A DNA stretch of 8,714 nucleotides. Source: Gammaproteobacteria bacterium. GTDB lineage: Bacteria > Pseudomonadota > Gammaproteobacteria > DSM-16500. The DNA lies in the NCBI GenBank assembly GCA_009885665.1, contig VFKI01000009.1, forward strand, positions 1 through 8,714, read 5' to 3'. Shown here in pieces: positions 1 to 6,400 of this stretch. The notes beneath the pieces were generated by a model that was given only the letters and a program-made list of their open reading frames with translations, ran no database searches and was not told the origin of the DNA. The position numbers were made by a program, and so were the translations under genes. The stretch's first letter is position 1. Each line of letters begins with the position of its first letter.

Positions 1-28
1 AACTAAGTGGTCTAAAAAGTGGGGGTCA
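1..28. mobile_element. Possible insertion-sequence terminus (partial, IS3-like)
   Basis: Read on the minus strand, this edge starts TGACCCCC, then ACTTTTTAGACCA. That has the general form of IS3-family terminal inverted repeats, which begin with TG, carry a C-run and have AGAC further in. If so, the element lies to the left of the window and ends at base 28. No transposase, opposite end or target duplication can be seen, so this is a resemblance only. Confidence 0.3.
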
Positions 29-161
29 CTATACCTTATTTGTCTGAGTATACTTTTAGGTTTAATTGCCGGCACGATCCAGATTCTATGTTTTTTAGAG
101 CGCTAGGGGCATGCGTTCGAGCGACACCAAAGACGTTACAGGTACTTTCCAGATAAGCATA

Positions 162-199
162 TCGATTTATACAAAAAATACTTTGGTGCGGAATGTCGG
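162..199 (+). repeat. Dispersed repeat, uninterrupted copy
   Basis: Bases 169-199 are identical over 31 bp to 6525-6555, and bases 162-181 are identical over 20 bp to 6368-6387. The core reads ATACAAAAAATAC followed by TTTGGTGCGGAATGTCGG. The two partial matches near 6.4-6.5 kb overlap by ATACAAAAAATAC in this copy. This copy therefore looks like the undisturbed form of a sequence that is split by an insertion at the other locus. A degenerate inverted relative is at 6264-6294. Confidence 0.8.
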
Positions 200-210
200 C
201 TATAAGCTGC

Positions 211-237
211 AAAATCATCAAACTGCTGATGACTTTT
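211..237. repeat. Small inverted repeat
   Basis: AAAATCATCA and TGATGA-C-TTTT form a stem of about 10 bp with one bulged C, around the loop AACTGC. It lies about 70 nt beyond the stop of the minus-strand dehydrogenase and could protect or end that transcript. There is no run of T after the stem in either direction apart from the stem's own A/T ends, so I do not call it a terminator. Confidence 0.35.
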
Positions 238-303
238 CGCAGTCGCCATATTGTAACTTATTGATTTTTAACGTTTTTTACATTTATCGAGTCGCTTGTC
301 TGT

Positions 304-1059
304 TTACGGCATACGCAATGCGCCATCCAGCCGAATGACGCTACCATTCAGCATGTCATTTTCAATAATATGCATGACTAATTGTGCAAATTCATCTGGC
401 TGTGCGAGTCGGTTGGGGTAGGGCACATGGGCGCTCAATTGTGTGCGCGCGGTAGTAGGCAAGTCTGCAAATAGTGGGGTATCGACAAGACCCGGTGCAA
501 TCGCCATGACGCGAATCGCAAATTGTGCTAATTCGCGTGCTGCCGGCAGTGTCATAGCCACCACGCCACCTTTGGACGCGGCATAAGCAACTTGACCGAT
601 TTGTCCTTCGTAAGCAGCGATCGAGGCCGTATTGATGATCACACCACGGTTACCATCGGCCAGTGGTTCGCTGGCGATCATCTGTGCGGCAGCAAGACGC
701 ATGACATTGAAAGTACCCGTCAGATTAATTTGTATCGTTTGCATAAAATCGACTAAGGGGTGCGGACCGTTTTTACCAACCATGCGTTTGGCCGGCGCAA
801 TGCCGGCGCAATTAAGGCAAATCCGTATTGTGCCCAGTGTTGTCGTTGCTTTAGTGATAGCGGCGTGTACACTGGCTTCGTCAGTGACATCTGTTACATA
901 GGCTTCACCGCCGATTTCATTTGCTATTTTCTGCGCCATATCCAAATTGCGATCAAGAATGACGACGCGCGCCCCTTGCTGTGCTAAACGCCGCGCACAC
1001 GCTTCCCCTATGCCGGATGCGCCGCCGGTAATGCATGCCACATTTCCTGCGATTTTCAT
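304..1059 (-). CDS. Short-chain dehydrogenase, HSD10-like 3-hydroxyacyl-CoA dehydrogenase type II
   Basis: This is a 251-aa classical short-chain dehydrogenase/reductase, the family's usual length, cytosolic with no signal peptide. The Rossmann glycine motif TGGASGIG is at residues 11-18. Asp36 at the end of the second strand predicts NAD over NADP. NCAG is at 83-86, and the catalytic Ser146, Tyr159 and Lys163 (YAASK) are in place. The long stretch EGQIGQVAYAASKGGVVAMTLPAARELA is typical of the HSD17B10 group, which oxidises 3-hydroxyacyl-CoA or 2-methyl-3-hydroxybutyryl-CoA in fatty-acid and isoleucine breakdown. The start is supported by AAGGA at 1068-1072, 8 nt upstream. The gene is divergent from etfBA, which fits a beta-oxidation role. 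The exact acyl-CoA substrate is inferred. Confidence 0.88.
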   Translation of the reverse strand: MKIAGNVACITGGASGIGEACARRLAQQGARVVILDRNLDMAQKIANEIGGEAYVTDVTDEASVHAAITKATTTLGTIRICLNCAGIAPAKRMVGKNGPHPLVDFMQTIQINLTGTFNVMRLAAAQMIASEPLADGNRGVIINTASIAAYEGQIGQVAYAASKGGVVAMTLPAARELAQFAIRVMAIAPGLVDTPLFADLPTTARTQLSAHVPYPNRLAQPDEFAQLVMHIIENDMLNGSVIRLDGALRMP

Positions 1060-1078
1060 AAGCTAAGTCCTTTTAAAA

Positions 1079-1106
1079 TTTATCTATATGGGCGATACTG
1101 TGTCAA
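1079..1106 (-). promoter_or_regulatory. Candidate sigma70 promoter for the dehydrogenase gene
   Basis: On the minus strand a perfect TTGACA box (1106-1101) is followed after 16 nt by GATAAA (1084-1079), which matches four of six -10 positions. Initiation would fall at about 1072, right beside the AAGGA ribosome-binding site, so the leader would be unusually short. The -35 box is strong and the -10 weak. The real start could use a different -10. Confidence 0.35.
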
Positions 1107-1130
1107 GGTTTTGTGTATTCTATACCTATT

Positions 1131-1185
1131 TTCTACATAAAGTAGGGTGAGCGCCCATCGCCCGCCTCTCTTTTGTAGAAGATAC
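1131..1185. repeat. Imperfect palindrome, short relative of the 6388-6524 insertion
   Basis: The stretch folds into a long imperfect hairpin. TTCTACATAA (1131-1140) pairs with TTTTGTAGAA (1171-1180), and the inner GC-rich arms meet around a CCCAT loop. Its left arm (1134-1148) matches 6396-6410 at 13 of 15 bases and its right arm (1169-1185) matches 6512-6528 at 15 of 17, in the same order and orientation. The middle is much shorter than at the 6.4 kb locus. It lies in the divergent region just upstream of etfB, so it would fall within or next to the etfB leader or promoter. Confidence 0.6.
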
Positions 1186-1217
1186 GACGTAACTGCAGCA
1201 AAGGGAAGCCATAACGG

Positions 1218-1970
1218 ATGAAAGTGCTGGTTGCCATCAAACGTGTCGTCGATTACAGCGTTCATGTGCGCATTCGCGCGGATGGCAGTGGCGTCGAAAC
1301 TGACAATGTCAAAATGTCTATGAATCCCTTTGATGAAATTGCACTGGAAGAAGCCATACGCTTAAAAGAACAAGGCCGGGCCACTGAAGTTATCGCAGTC
1401 TCCATTGGGAATACAGCATGTCAAGAAACCTTGCGCAGTGCACTTGCTATGGGGGCGGATCGCGCTATTTTAGTTGAAACAGCGCACTATCTCGAGCCAT
1501 TGGCGATTGCCAAAATATTGACAGCGCTTGTGATACAAGAAAACATTTCCCTTTGTTTACTTGGCAAACAAGCGATAGATAGCGATGACAATATGGTGGG
1601 TCAAATGCTGGCAGGCTTGCTTGATTGGCCGCAAGCGATGTTTGCGTCAAAAATTGAATTTACGACTGAAAATAGGGTGCGTGTTACGCGCGAAGTGGAT
1701 AAAGGGTTAACGACGCTTGATTTGACTTTACCGGCGGTGATCAGCGCAGATTTACGTTTAAATCAACCGCGTTATCTTTCTTTACCGAATATTATGAAAG
1801 CACGCAGTAAGCCATTGGCCGTTGTGCCACTGACAACGTTGTCTATTGATACGACGCCGCGTACCACATTGATAAAAGTCAGTGCACCTGATAAACGCCG
1901 CACGGGCATGCGGGTTGCAACGGCGGCAGAATTGGTGAATAAATTACGTGCCGCTGGGGTGTTGCCATGA
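1218..1970 (+). CDS. etfB: Electron transfer flavoprotein subunit beta
   Basis: This 250-aa protein has the length and full pattern of EtfB. The ETF alpha/beta heterodimer carries FAD in the alpha subunit and AMP in the beta subunit. It takes electrons from acyl-CoA dehydrogenases and passes them to ETF:quinone oxidoreductase. Visible landmarks are the N-terminal MKVLVAIKRVVD, VKMSMNPFDEIALEEA (31-46), the AMP-side motif LGKQAIDSDDNMVGQMLAG (115-133), and the partner-recognition segment RYLSLPNIMKARSKPL (185-200). The likely ribosome-binding sequence is AAGGGAAG, somewhat far from the ATG, so initiation may be moderate. It is the first gene of a tight run and overlaps etfA by 4 nt, indicating translational coupling. 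No ETF dehydrogenase is present in the window. Confidence 0.95.
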   Translation: MKVLVAIKRVVDYSVHVRIRADGSGVETDNVKMSMNPFDEIALEEAIRLKEQGRATEVIAVSIGNTACQETLRSALAMGADRAILVETAHYLEPLAIAKILTALVIQENISLCLLGKQAIDSDDNMVGQMLAGLLDWPQAMFASKIEFTTENRVRVTREVDKGLTTLDLTLPAVISADLRLNQPRYLSLPNIMKARSKPLAVVPLTTLSIDTTPRTTLIKVSAPDKRRTGMRVATAAELVNKLRAAGVLP

Positions 1971-2929
1971 CGATACTCATTATTGCCGAGCATGATAATC
2001 AACAATTAGATAGCGTCAACTATCGTACCCTCACCGCAGCACGTGAATTAACCGGTGATATTGATGTTTTATTGGTGGGTGATGTCAGTGAAATGCTCGT
2101 TACTGCAGCGCGTCAATTGCCGCATATTCACCGCGTGTATTGTGCCAGCGCTGCTGTTTATGCGGCACAATTACCTGAAAATACTGCGCCATTGATTGCG
2201 ACGTTGGCAAAATCGTATGACTATGTCTTGATGGCTGCGACCACCACGGCGAAAAATATTTTACCCCGTGTTGCTGCATTATTAGATATCAGTATGTTGG
2301 CAGATGTTGTGCAGATTGTCAGTGCGGATACTTTTGTGCGACCGATTTATGCGGGCAATGCATTGGCGACAATTAAAAGCCATGAAAAAATCAAGTTATT
2401 AACAATTCGTGCAACAGGATTTGCTGCAGCTGCAGCTGCATCATCATCTGTGACGCTGGCGCCATTAGAAACAATGGATACACAGTTGACTGCACAGCGT
2501 GTGCAATTTATCAGTACGGAAAATCACGTGTCAGCGCGGCCGTCATTGTCAGCAGCGCGTATTGTCATCTCCGGCGGACGCGGTTTGAAAAGTGCGGAGA
2601 ATTTTAAATTATTGGAAGGATTGGCTGATCAGCTAGGTGCAGCGATTGGCGCATCGCGTGCTGCGGTGGATGCGAATTTTGCGCCGAATGATTGGCAGGT
2701 GGGGCAAACGGGTAAAATTGTTGCGCCTGATTTATATATTGCTATTGGCATTTCAGGCGCGATACAACATTTGGCAGGTATGAAAGACAGTAAAGTCATT
2801 GTTGCGATTAATACTGACCCAGATGCGCCGATTTTCAGCATAGCGGATTTTGGTTTAGTCGGGGATTTTTTAAAAATTTTACCAGAGTTCAGGGTGGCAT
2901 TAGGAGAGACTGAACAAACACAAGGATGA
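1967..2929 (+). CDS. etfA: Electron transfer flavoprotein subunit alpha
   Basis: This 320-aa protein matches EtfA in length and in its C-terminal FAD domain: SGGRGLKS (202-209), GASRAAVD (228-235), the FAD-contacting VGQTGK (245-250), GISGAIQHLAGMKDS (261-275) and INTDPDAPIF (281-290). The N-terminal domain (1-190) is more divergent, as usual for the family. It joins EtfB to make the soluble electron carrier for acyl-CoA dehydrogenases. ATG overlaps the etfB stop as ATGA. An oddity is a (GCTGCA)x3 tract at 2423-2440 followed by TCATCATC, which encodes a short Ala/Ser run (153-162) between the two domains. The 3' end runs into the start region of the nuclease gene. Confidence 0.95.
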   Translation: MTILIIAEHDNQQLDSVNYRTLTAARELTGDIDVLLVGDVSEMLVTAARQLPHIHRVYCASAAVYAAQLPENTAPLIATLAKSYDYVLMAATTTAKNILPRVAALLDISMLADVVQIVSADTFVRPIYAGNALATIKSHEKIKLLTIRATGFAAAAAASSSVTLAPLETMDTQLTAQRVQFISTENHVSARPSLSAARIVISGGRGLKSAENFKLLEGLADQLGAAIGASRAAVDANFAPNDWQVGQTGKIVAPDLYIAIGISGAIQHLAGMKDSKVIVAINTDPDAPIFSIADFGLVGDFLKILPEFRVALGETEQTQG

Positions 2930-2937
2930 AATACTAT

Positions 2938-4296
2938 ATGCAGCTGACTTTTTTAGGCGCGACTAAAACAGTAACTGGATCACGCTATTTGTTGAAGTTA
3001 GACCATAAAAACATTCTGATTGATTGTGGTTTGTTTCAAGGTGTTAAAGAAATTCGGCAGAAAAACTGGGAAACATTTCCTATTCCGCCGCATCAGATTG
3101 ATGCGGTCATTATTACCCATGCGCATATTGATCATACAGGTTACCTTCCTGTGTTGATACGCAATGGGTTTACCGGCAAAATTTATTGTTCGGAAGCCAC
3201 GCGTGATTTATGCACCATAATGTTGCCAGACAGCGGCTATTTGCAAGAAGAAGAAGCACGATTTGCCAATAAATATAATCCTTCTAGGCAGCATCCTGCG
3301 GTTCCTTTGTATACGCGTGCTGAAGCAGAAAATGCACTTAAATATTTGCGACCATTGGCATTTCGTAAAAAAATAAAACTCAGTGAAGAAACGTATTTTA
3401 CGCTGATTCCTGCGGGTCATATTTTGGGCGCGACATTTGTTCAAATAGAGCATTACGGCAAAATTATTTTGTTTTCAGGGGATTTGGGTCGTCCAGAAGA
3501 TCCGATCATGCCGGCGCCGTCTGTTATGCAAGCGGCGGATTATCTCGTGGTCGAATCAACCTATGGCGATCGATTGCATCAACGCAGTGATCCTATGGAT
3601 GCGTTGGCAAGCATAGTGACGCAGACCGCGTCGCAAGGCGGCACCGTATTGATTCCAGCATTTGCCGTTGGCCGTGCACAGCATTTACTCTATCTGCTTT
3701 ATCAATTAAAATGCGCTAATCGCATTCCCAATATTCCGGTGTATCTTGACAGCCCGATGGCGCGTGCTGCAACGGATGTGTTTTGTAAGCATAGCGAATT
3801 GCATCGTTTGTCTGCGGATGTTGCGCGGCGTGTGTGTGAAACTGTGACGATTATCAACAGCAGAGAAGAGTCGCAGGCGCTGGATATTGATCCGAAGCCT
3901 AAGGTTATTGTATCGGCCAGCGGCATGTTGGAAGGCGGGCGCGTATTACATCATTTCCGCGTCTTTGCTTCGGAGGCTAAAAATACCATTGTATTTTCAG
4001 GCTTTCAAGCGCCAGGCACGCGCGGCGCTGAAATCATTGCGGGTAAAGAAGAAATACGTTTATTTGGTGAAACGATCGTGGTGCGCGCAATGGTTAAAAT
4101 GTTACATAATATGTCAGCCCATGCGGATTATTCTGAAATTTTAGGCTGGTTGAAAAATTTCAATCATACGCCGCGACGCGTATTTATCACACATGGCGAA
4201 GCGGCAGCAGCGCATGCATTGAAAGAAAAAATTCATGCGCAATATGGTTGGCATTGCGTTGTGCCGGATTTCATGCAGGAAGAATTTTTGGAGTAA
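2938..4296 (+). CDS. Beta-CASP metallo-beta-lactamase RNA nuclease (CPSF73/YSH1-like)
   Basis: The protein is 452 aa from this start and has all metal-binding and beta-CASP motifs, numbered here from the 2938 ATG: THAHIDH (60-66), PAGHILGA (158-165), SGDLG (180-184), the beta-CASP acid in VVEST (204-208), IPAFAVGRAQ (239-248), the histidine in SAHAD (393-397) and the last histidine in ITHGE (417-421). The family includes bacterial RNA exo/endonucleases related to the mRNA-processing factor CPSF73. An in-frame ATG at 2926 would add four residues and overlap etfA as ATGA. I prefer 2938 because MQLTFLGATKTVTGS aligns with the usual family N-terminus and AAGGA (2922-2926) lies 11 nt upstream. The gene is co-directional with etfBA and the following orphan. 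The RNA target is unknown. Confidence 0.9.
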   Translation: MQLTFLGATKTVTGSRYLLKLDHKNILIDCGLFQGVKEIRQKNWETFPIPPHQIDAVIITHAHIDHTGYLPVLIRNGFTGKIYCSEATRDLCTIMLPDSGYLQEEEARFANKYNPSRQHPAVPLYTRAEAENALKYLRPLAFRKKIKLSEETYFTLIPAGHILGATFVQIEHYGKIILFSGDLGRPEDPIMPAPSVMQAADYLVVESTYGDRLHQRSDPMDALASIVTQTASQGGTVLIPAFAVGRAQHLLYLLYQLKCANRIPNIPVYLDSPMARAATDVFCKHSELHRLSADVARRVCETVTIINSREESQALDIDPKPKVIVSASGMLEGGRVLHHFRVFASEAKNTIVFSGFQAPGTRGAEIIAGKEEIRLFGETIVVRAMVKMLHNMSAHADYSEILGWLKNFNHTPRRVFITHGEAAAAHALKEKIHAQYGWHCVVPDFMQEEFLE

Positions 4297-4298
4297 AC

Positions 4299-5195
4299 AT
4301 GCTAGAAGAAGAAAAAAAAATGGTTGAGCTTCCTCGCTTGGGGGAAGAAAAAACAGATATACTTAAATTGAATGCGTCCGCATTAGCAAAAGCAATGTGT
4401 TTCAAAGATAGATCTATGTTTTTTGAGCGAATAAAAGAAAATTTCTGTTTTTTTGTGAGCCGGTATGGAAGCTCGGTTATTATTATCAGTGTTATCAAAA
4501 AATGCGTTGGTTGTTTGATTAAGGTAGATCAGTCCGAAATACAAAAAAGCGAAAAAATATCTTCATTTATCAAAAGCAATAAACTGAATAACGTAGGATT
4601 CCTCTTTATGATAATAGAAGAAGAAAATATGTTAGCGCAAGTAGTCAACAACGTTCGTATTGGCATTGAGCCATCTGAAGAAGAAGCGTTATTGGTTGTT
4701 ACGGAATTGGCCTCATTAGCGCTTGTTAACACTTGTTTAAGTAATAGCGATTGCTGTTTGCTCAAGCAAAAATTACATAGTCTGTTATGTGTGGCAGTCG
4801 ATACGTTAAATAGGGTATGTGAAGAGGAAATAGCAATAGATGACAGCTTGCTTAAGCGAGTCATTTTATTGGATGCTTTGTGTGAAACGCATCTAATAGA
4901 GGTGCAAGAAAAAACACACCCTTTATCGCTGTTATCACAACGGCAATTACCATCGCTGTCTCCTGAGATAAGTGTAGAAGAATCGGCGGCGAGCCAACCG
5001 AGCCAAGCGATTCAGCCAATTCAATTGACTGAAGAAAATGAAGAAAATGAAGCAGGCTTAAAAAATTTTCCAGCTTCTTCAGCGAACATTTTTTTTAAAT
5101 CACCTGAAGTGCTTGCCGCTCAACAGGTTCGCGTGCTCCGCGATGTTGTGGATGGGGCTCAGCCGTCGCCACGTGGCTGTTGTCGTTTATGTTAA
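4299..5195 (+). CDS. Unrecognised 298-aa protein ending in CCRLC
   Basis: I do not recognise this protein. GGAG (4290-4293) lies 5 nt before the chosen ATG, which starts 2 nt after the nuclease stop, so it is probably translated with the etf run. An upstream in-frame ATG at 4248 lies inside the nuclease gene and is unlikely. Residues 1-205 look mostly helical and compact. There is a hydrophobic stretch near 59-66 but no clear membrane segment or signal peptide. Residues 206-262 are a Ser/Gln/Pro/Glu-rich linker with TEENEENEAG (244-253), then a predicted amphipathic helix (268-286) and the tail GCCRLC. It has 13 cysteines in all. The C-terminal CRLC has the form of a CaaX box. A secreted effector role is possible in an intracellular bacterium but is speculation. 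Confidence 0.75.
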   Translation: MLEEEKKMVELPRLGEEKTDILKLNASALAKAMCFKDRSMFFERIKENFCFFVSRYGSSVIIISVIKKCVGCLIKVDQSEIQKSEKISSFIKSNKLNNVGFLFMIIEEENMLAQVVNNVRIGIEPSEEEALLVVTELASLALVNTCLSNSDCCLLKQKLHSLLCVAVDTLNRVCEEEIAIDDSLLKRVILLDALCETHLIEVQEKTHPLSLLSQRQLPSLSPEISVEESAASQPSQAIQPIQLTEENEENEAGLKNFPASSANIFFKSPEVLAAQQVRVLRDVVDGAQPSPRGCCRLC

Positions 5196-5201
5196 TCAGC
5201 T

Positions 5202-5218
5202 GCTCGCCTACAGCGGGC
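5202..5218. terminator. Weak candidate bidirectional stem between the convergent genes
   Basis: GCTCGC and GCGGGC can form a 6-bp stem (one G-T pair) with a 5-nt loop, in the 24-nt gap between the two facing stop codons. There is no real T-run on either side, so termination is plausible from position only. Confidence 0.2.
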
Positions 5219-5219
5219 T

Positions 5220-6257
5220 TCATGATGTTCTACAGCATAAATAAGACCAGCAGGAAACATCTGCCTCGGGTTCTGTCGGCGCACTCTGTGGTGGCGCTGG
5301 GATTTTTTCTTCGCTGATGCGGTTTAAGAGTGAGAGTCCTCTAACGGATGAAGAAAATGATCTGAGCATTGTTTTTCTTTGATGTCGCGGTGATGATGAC
5401 GCAATATCGGTATTTTTTGCATCACTTGCTTGGGGGAAGGGCACTGTTATGTTGGCGAACATGTCGTCGTAATTATGCGGCATTTTGACAAAGTTATTGA
5501 CCATTGTAGGGATGAATTCATGCACCCGAGTTTGATTATAAGAATAACTTACCTTAACCTCCCCGGGCTTGGTGATTTTCTTAACTTTCATTTGCTCTGC
5601 TAGGTGTTCGCTGAATTTGAGGATATAAAAGTGATATGTCAGATCATATTTTTTTGGATCGTTTGACTTGATCAAAAAATTTTTCAACCAATCGCCTAAG
5701 ACTGGCGTCATTTCATCTTTTTCTTGCGCACAGACAAGCGTTTTTTCAATTTTTATTAAACTTAAGCCTTTGCGTTCTGCCTGTTCTGACGTTGCCGGCA
5801 TCAATAGCCATGCTAAGTTATTTTCTTTGCCTTTTTCGATGACGGTAGGATGATAGAGAGGATAAGATTTCGCTGATTTTTCTCTGTCATCACATTCAGC
5901 AACAACAAATCCAAAGAAAAATTCTTTGAGTATTTCCTGGCGGCTACTTAGTGTTTTGCTCGGTTCATCATTTTTTTCATCATACGGTTGTTTTGCATGC
6001 TTAGCTTCTTCTAGCGAACTGTCTGAATTTTTCAGTGTCATGAGAATGGTGCTGCTTGATTGCTCCCGATCGCTATTTAGAGTTGAATTTTCAATTTTTT
6101 CCTCAGGTTGATATGACTTGGATGGATCTTGATGCCAGTAATGCTGCTTAATTAAAAAAGTCGATTCTGTTTGGACATTCTGTTGATCATTGCTGCTTTG
6201 ATTGTTGTTTTTCACAATAACAATACTCCAATGTGAGTTTTTAATTTTTGATCGCAT
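5220..6257 (-). CDS. Unrecognised 345-aa protein ending in CCRTS
   Basis: I do not recognise this protein. The frame stays open upstream to about 6380, but only through a TTG codon and across a palindrome and repeat. The ATG at 6257 (MRSKIKNSHWSIVIV) is therefore the more credible start, although its ribosome-binding site is poor (CGGA about 5 nt away). Residues 17-108 are polar, low-complexity and rich in Ser/Asn/Gln/Glu. Residues 109-275 look like a folded domain (KEFFFGFVVAECDD, LAWLLMP, YDLTYHFYILKFSEHLAEQM, HEFIPTMVNNFVKMP). Residues 290-315 are basic (RHQRKTMLRSF, SSSVRG), followed by a Pro-rich linker and SCWSYLCCRTS. The last four residues, CRTS, fit a CaaX-like pattern with further cysteines just before. 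It has no signal peptide. It could be a host-directed protein, but sequence alone does not show this. Confidence 0.7.
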   Translation of the reverse strand: MRSKIKNSHWSIVIVKNNNQSSNDQQNVQTESTFLIKQHYWHQDPSKSYQPEEKIENSTLNSDREQSSSTILMTLKNSDSSLEEAKHAKQPYDEKNDEPSKTLSSRQEILKEFFFGFVVAECDDREKSAKSYPLYHPTVIEKGKENNLAWLLMPATSEQAERKGLSLIKIEKTLVCAQEKDEMTPVLGDWLKNFLIKSNDPKKYDLTYHFYILKFSEHLAEQMKVKKITKPGEVKVSYSYNQTRVHEFIPTMVNNFVKMPHNYDDMFANITVPFPQASDAKNTDIASSSPRHQRKTMLRSFSSSVRGLSLLNRISEEKIPAPPQSAPTEPEADVSCWSYLCCRTS

Positions 6258-6263
6258 CCATAT

Positions 6264-6294
6264 CCGACATTTCGCACCTTCGTCTTTTTTGATA
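6264..6294 (-). repeat. Degenerate inverted copy of the 31-bp repeat
   Basis: Aligned without gaps to the reverse complement of 169-199, this stretch matches at roughly three quarters of positions. It keeps CCGACATT, CGCACC and a TTTTTTG block. It lies immediately upstream of the ATG at 6257 of the minus-strand orphan, in its leader or N-terminal extension. On the minus strand the family's GGTGCGRAATGTCGG core reads towards the gene. Confidence 0.5.
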
Positions 6295-6305
6295 ACGCCG
6301 CGTTG

Positions 6306-6363
6306 AAAATGCGTTTTAAATGCGCATTTACTTGCGTGTAAACTGTGCTTTAAAACGCATTTT
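6306..6363. repeat. Palindrome with perfect 15-bp arms
   Basis: AAAATGCGTTTTAAA (6306-6320) and its exact reverse complement (6349-6363) enclose 28 nt that themselves contain TTTAC (6327-6331) facing GTAAA (6338-6342). The whole can therefore form a long near-continuous hairpin. It lies upstream of the minus-strand orphan's likely ATG. It would form in that gene's 5' leader, or in read-through RNA from uup. It has no T-run beyond the arms and too long a loop for a classical terminator. Confidence 0.75.
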
Positions 6364-6367
6364 TGCC

Positions 6368-6387
6368 TCGATTTATACAAAAAATAC
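6368..6387 (+). repeat. Left half of the split dispersed repeat
   Basis: These 20 bp are identical to 162-181. The match stops exactly where the 137-bp palindrome-rich stretch begins and is taken up again at 6525, with ATACAAAAAATAC present on both sides (6375-6387 and 6525-6537). Confidence 0.75.
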
Positions 6388-6400
6388 AGATCTCTTACAT
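6371..6400 (-). promoter_or_regulatory. Candidate promoter at the insertion edge for the minus-strand orphan
   Basis: On the minus strand, TATAAAT (6377-6371) is a good -10 box. It is preceded by 17 nt and a weak ATGTAA -35 (6400-6395). The -10 is part of the dispersed repeat and the -35 lies in the left end of the insertion. Transcription would begin near 6364, so the RNA would start with the 6306-6363 hairpin and have a leader of about 107 nt. Confidence 0.3.

Larger units (their letters stand above)
29..303. other. Non-coding stretch between the left edge and the dehydrogenase gene
   Basis: No credible gene is present. The short open frames on both strands here have no recognisable motif or good ribosome-binding site, and they run straight through a repeat that is intergenic elsewhere. 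The stretch holds the repeat copy at 162-199 and a small inverted repeat at 211-237. It lies downstream of the minus-strand dehydrogenase, so it would contain that gene's 3' end, but I see no classical stem plus T-run terminator. Confidence 0.6.

Noticed and set aside
36..338. Short open frames on both strands at the left edge (36-221 minus, 111-338 plus)
   Set aside because: No motif, no convincing ribosome-binding site, and both cross the dispersed repeat that is intergenic at its other location. The plus frame also runs into the end of the dehydrogenase gene.
1967..1970. Possible programmed frameshift at the etfB/etfA overlap
   Set aside because: The ATGA overlap is ordinary translational coupling. 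Both proteins are full length and there is no slippery run or stimulatory hairpin.
4542..4553. Glu-rich TEENEENEAG segment (encoded near 5028-5057) as a type IV secretion E-block
   Set aside because: It lies about 45-55 residues from the C-terminus, further in than the usual E-block position, and acidic linkers are common. It is not enough on its own to call an effector.
6258..6380. Annotating the minus-strand orphan from the upstream TTG at 6380 (386 aa)
   Set aside because: The TTG lies inside the repeat with no ribosome-binding site, and the extension is encoded by palindrome DNA. The ATG at 6257 is a simpler start, though the longer form is kept as a finding.
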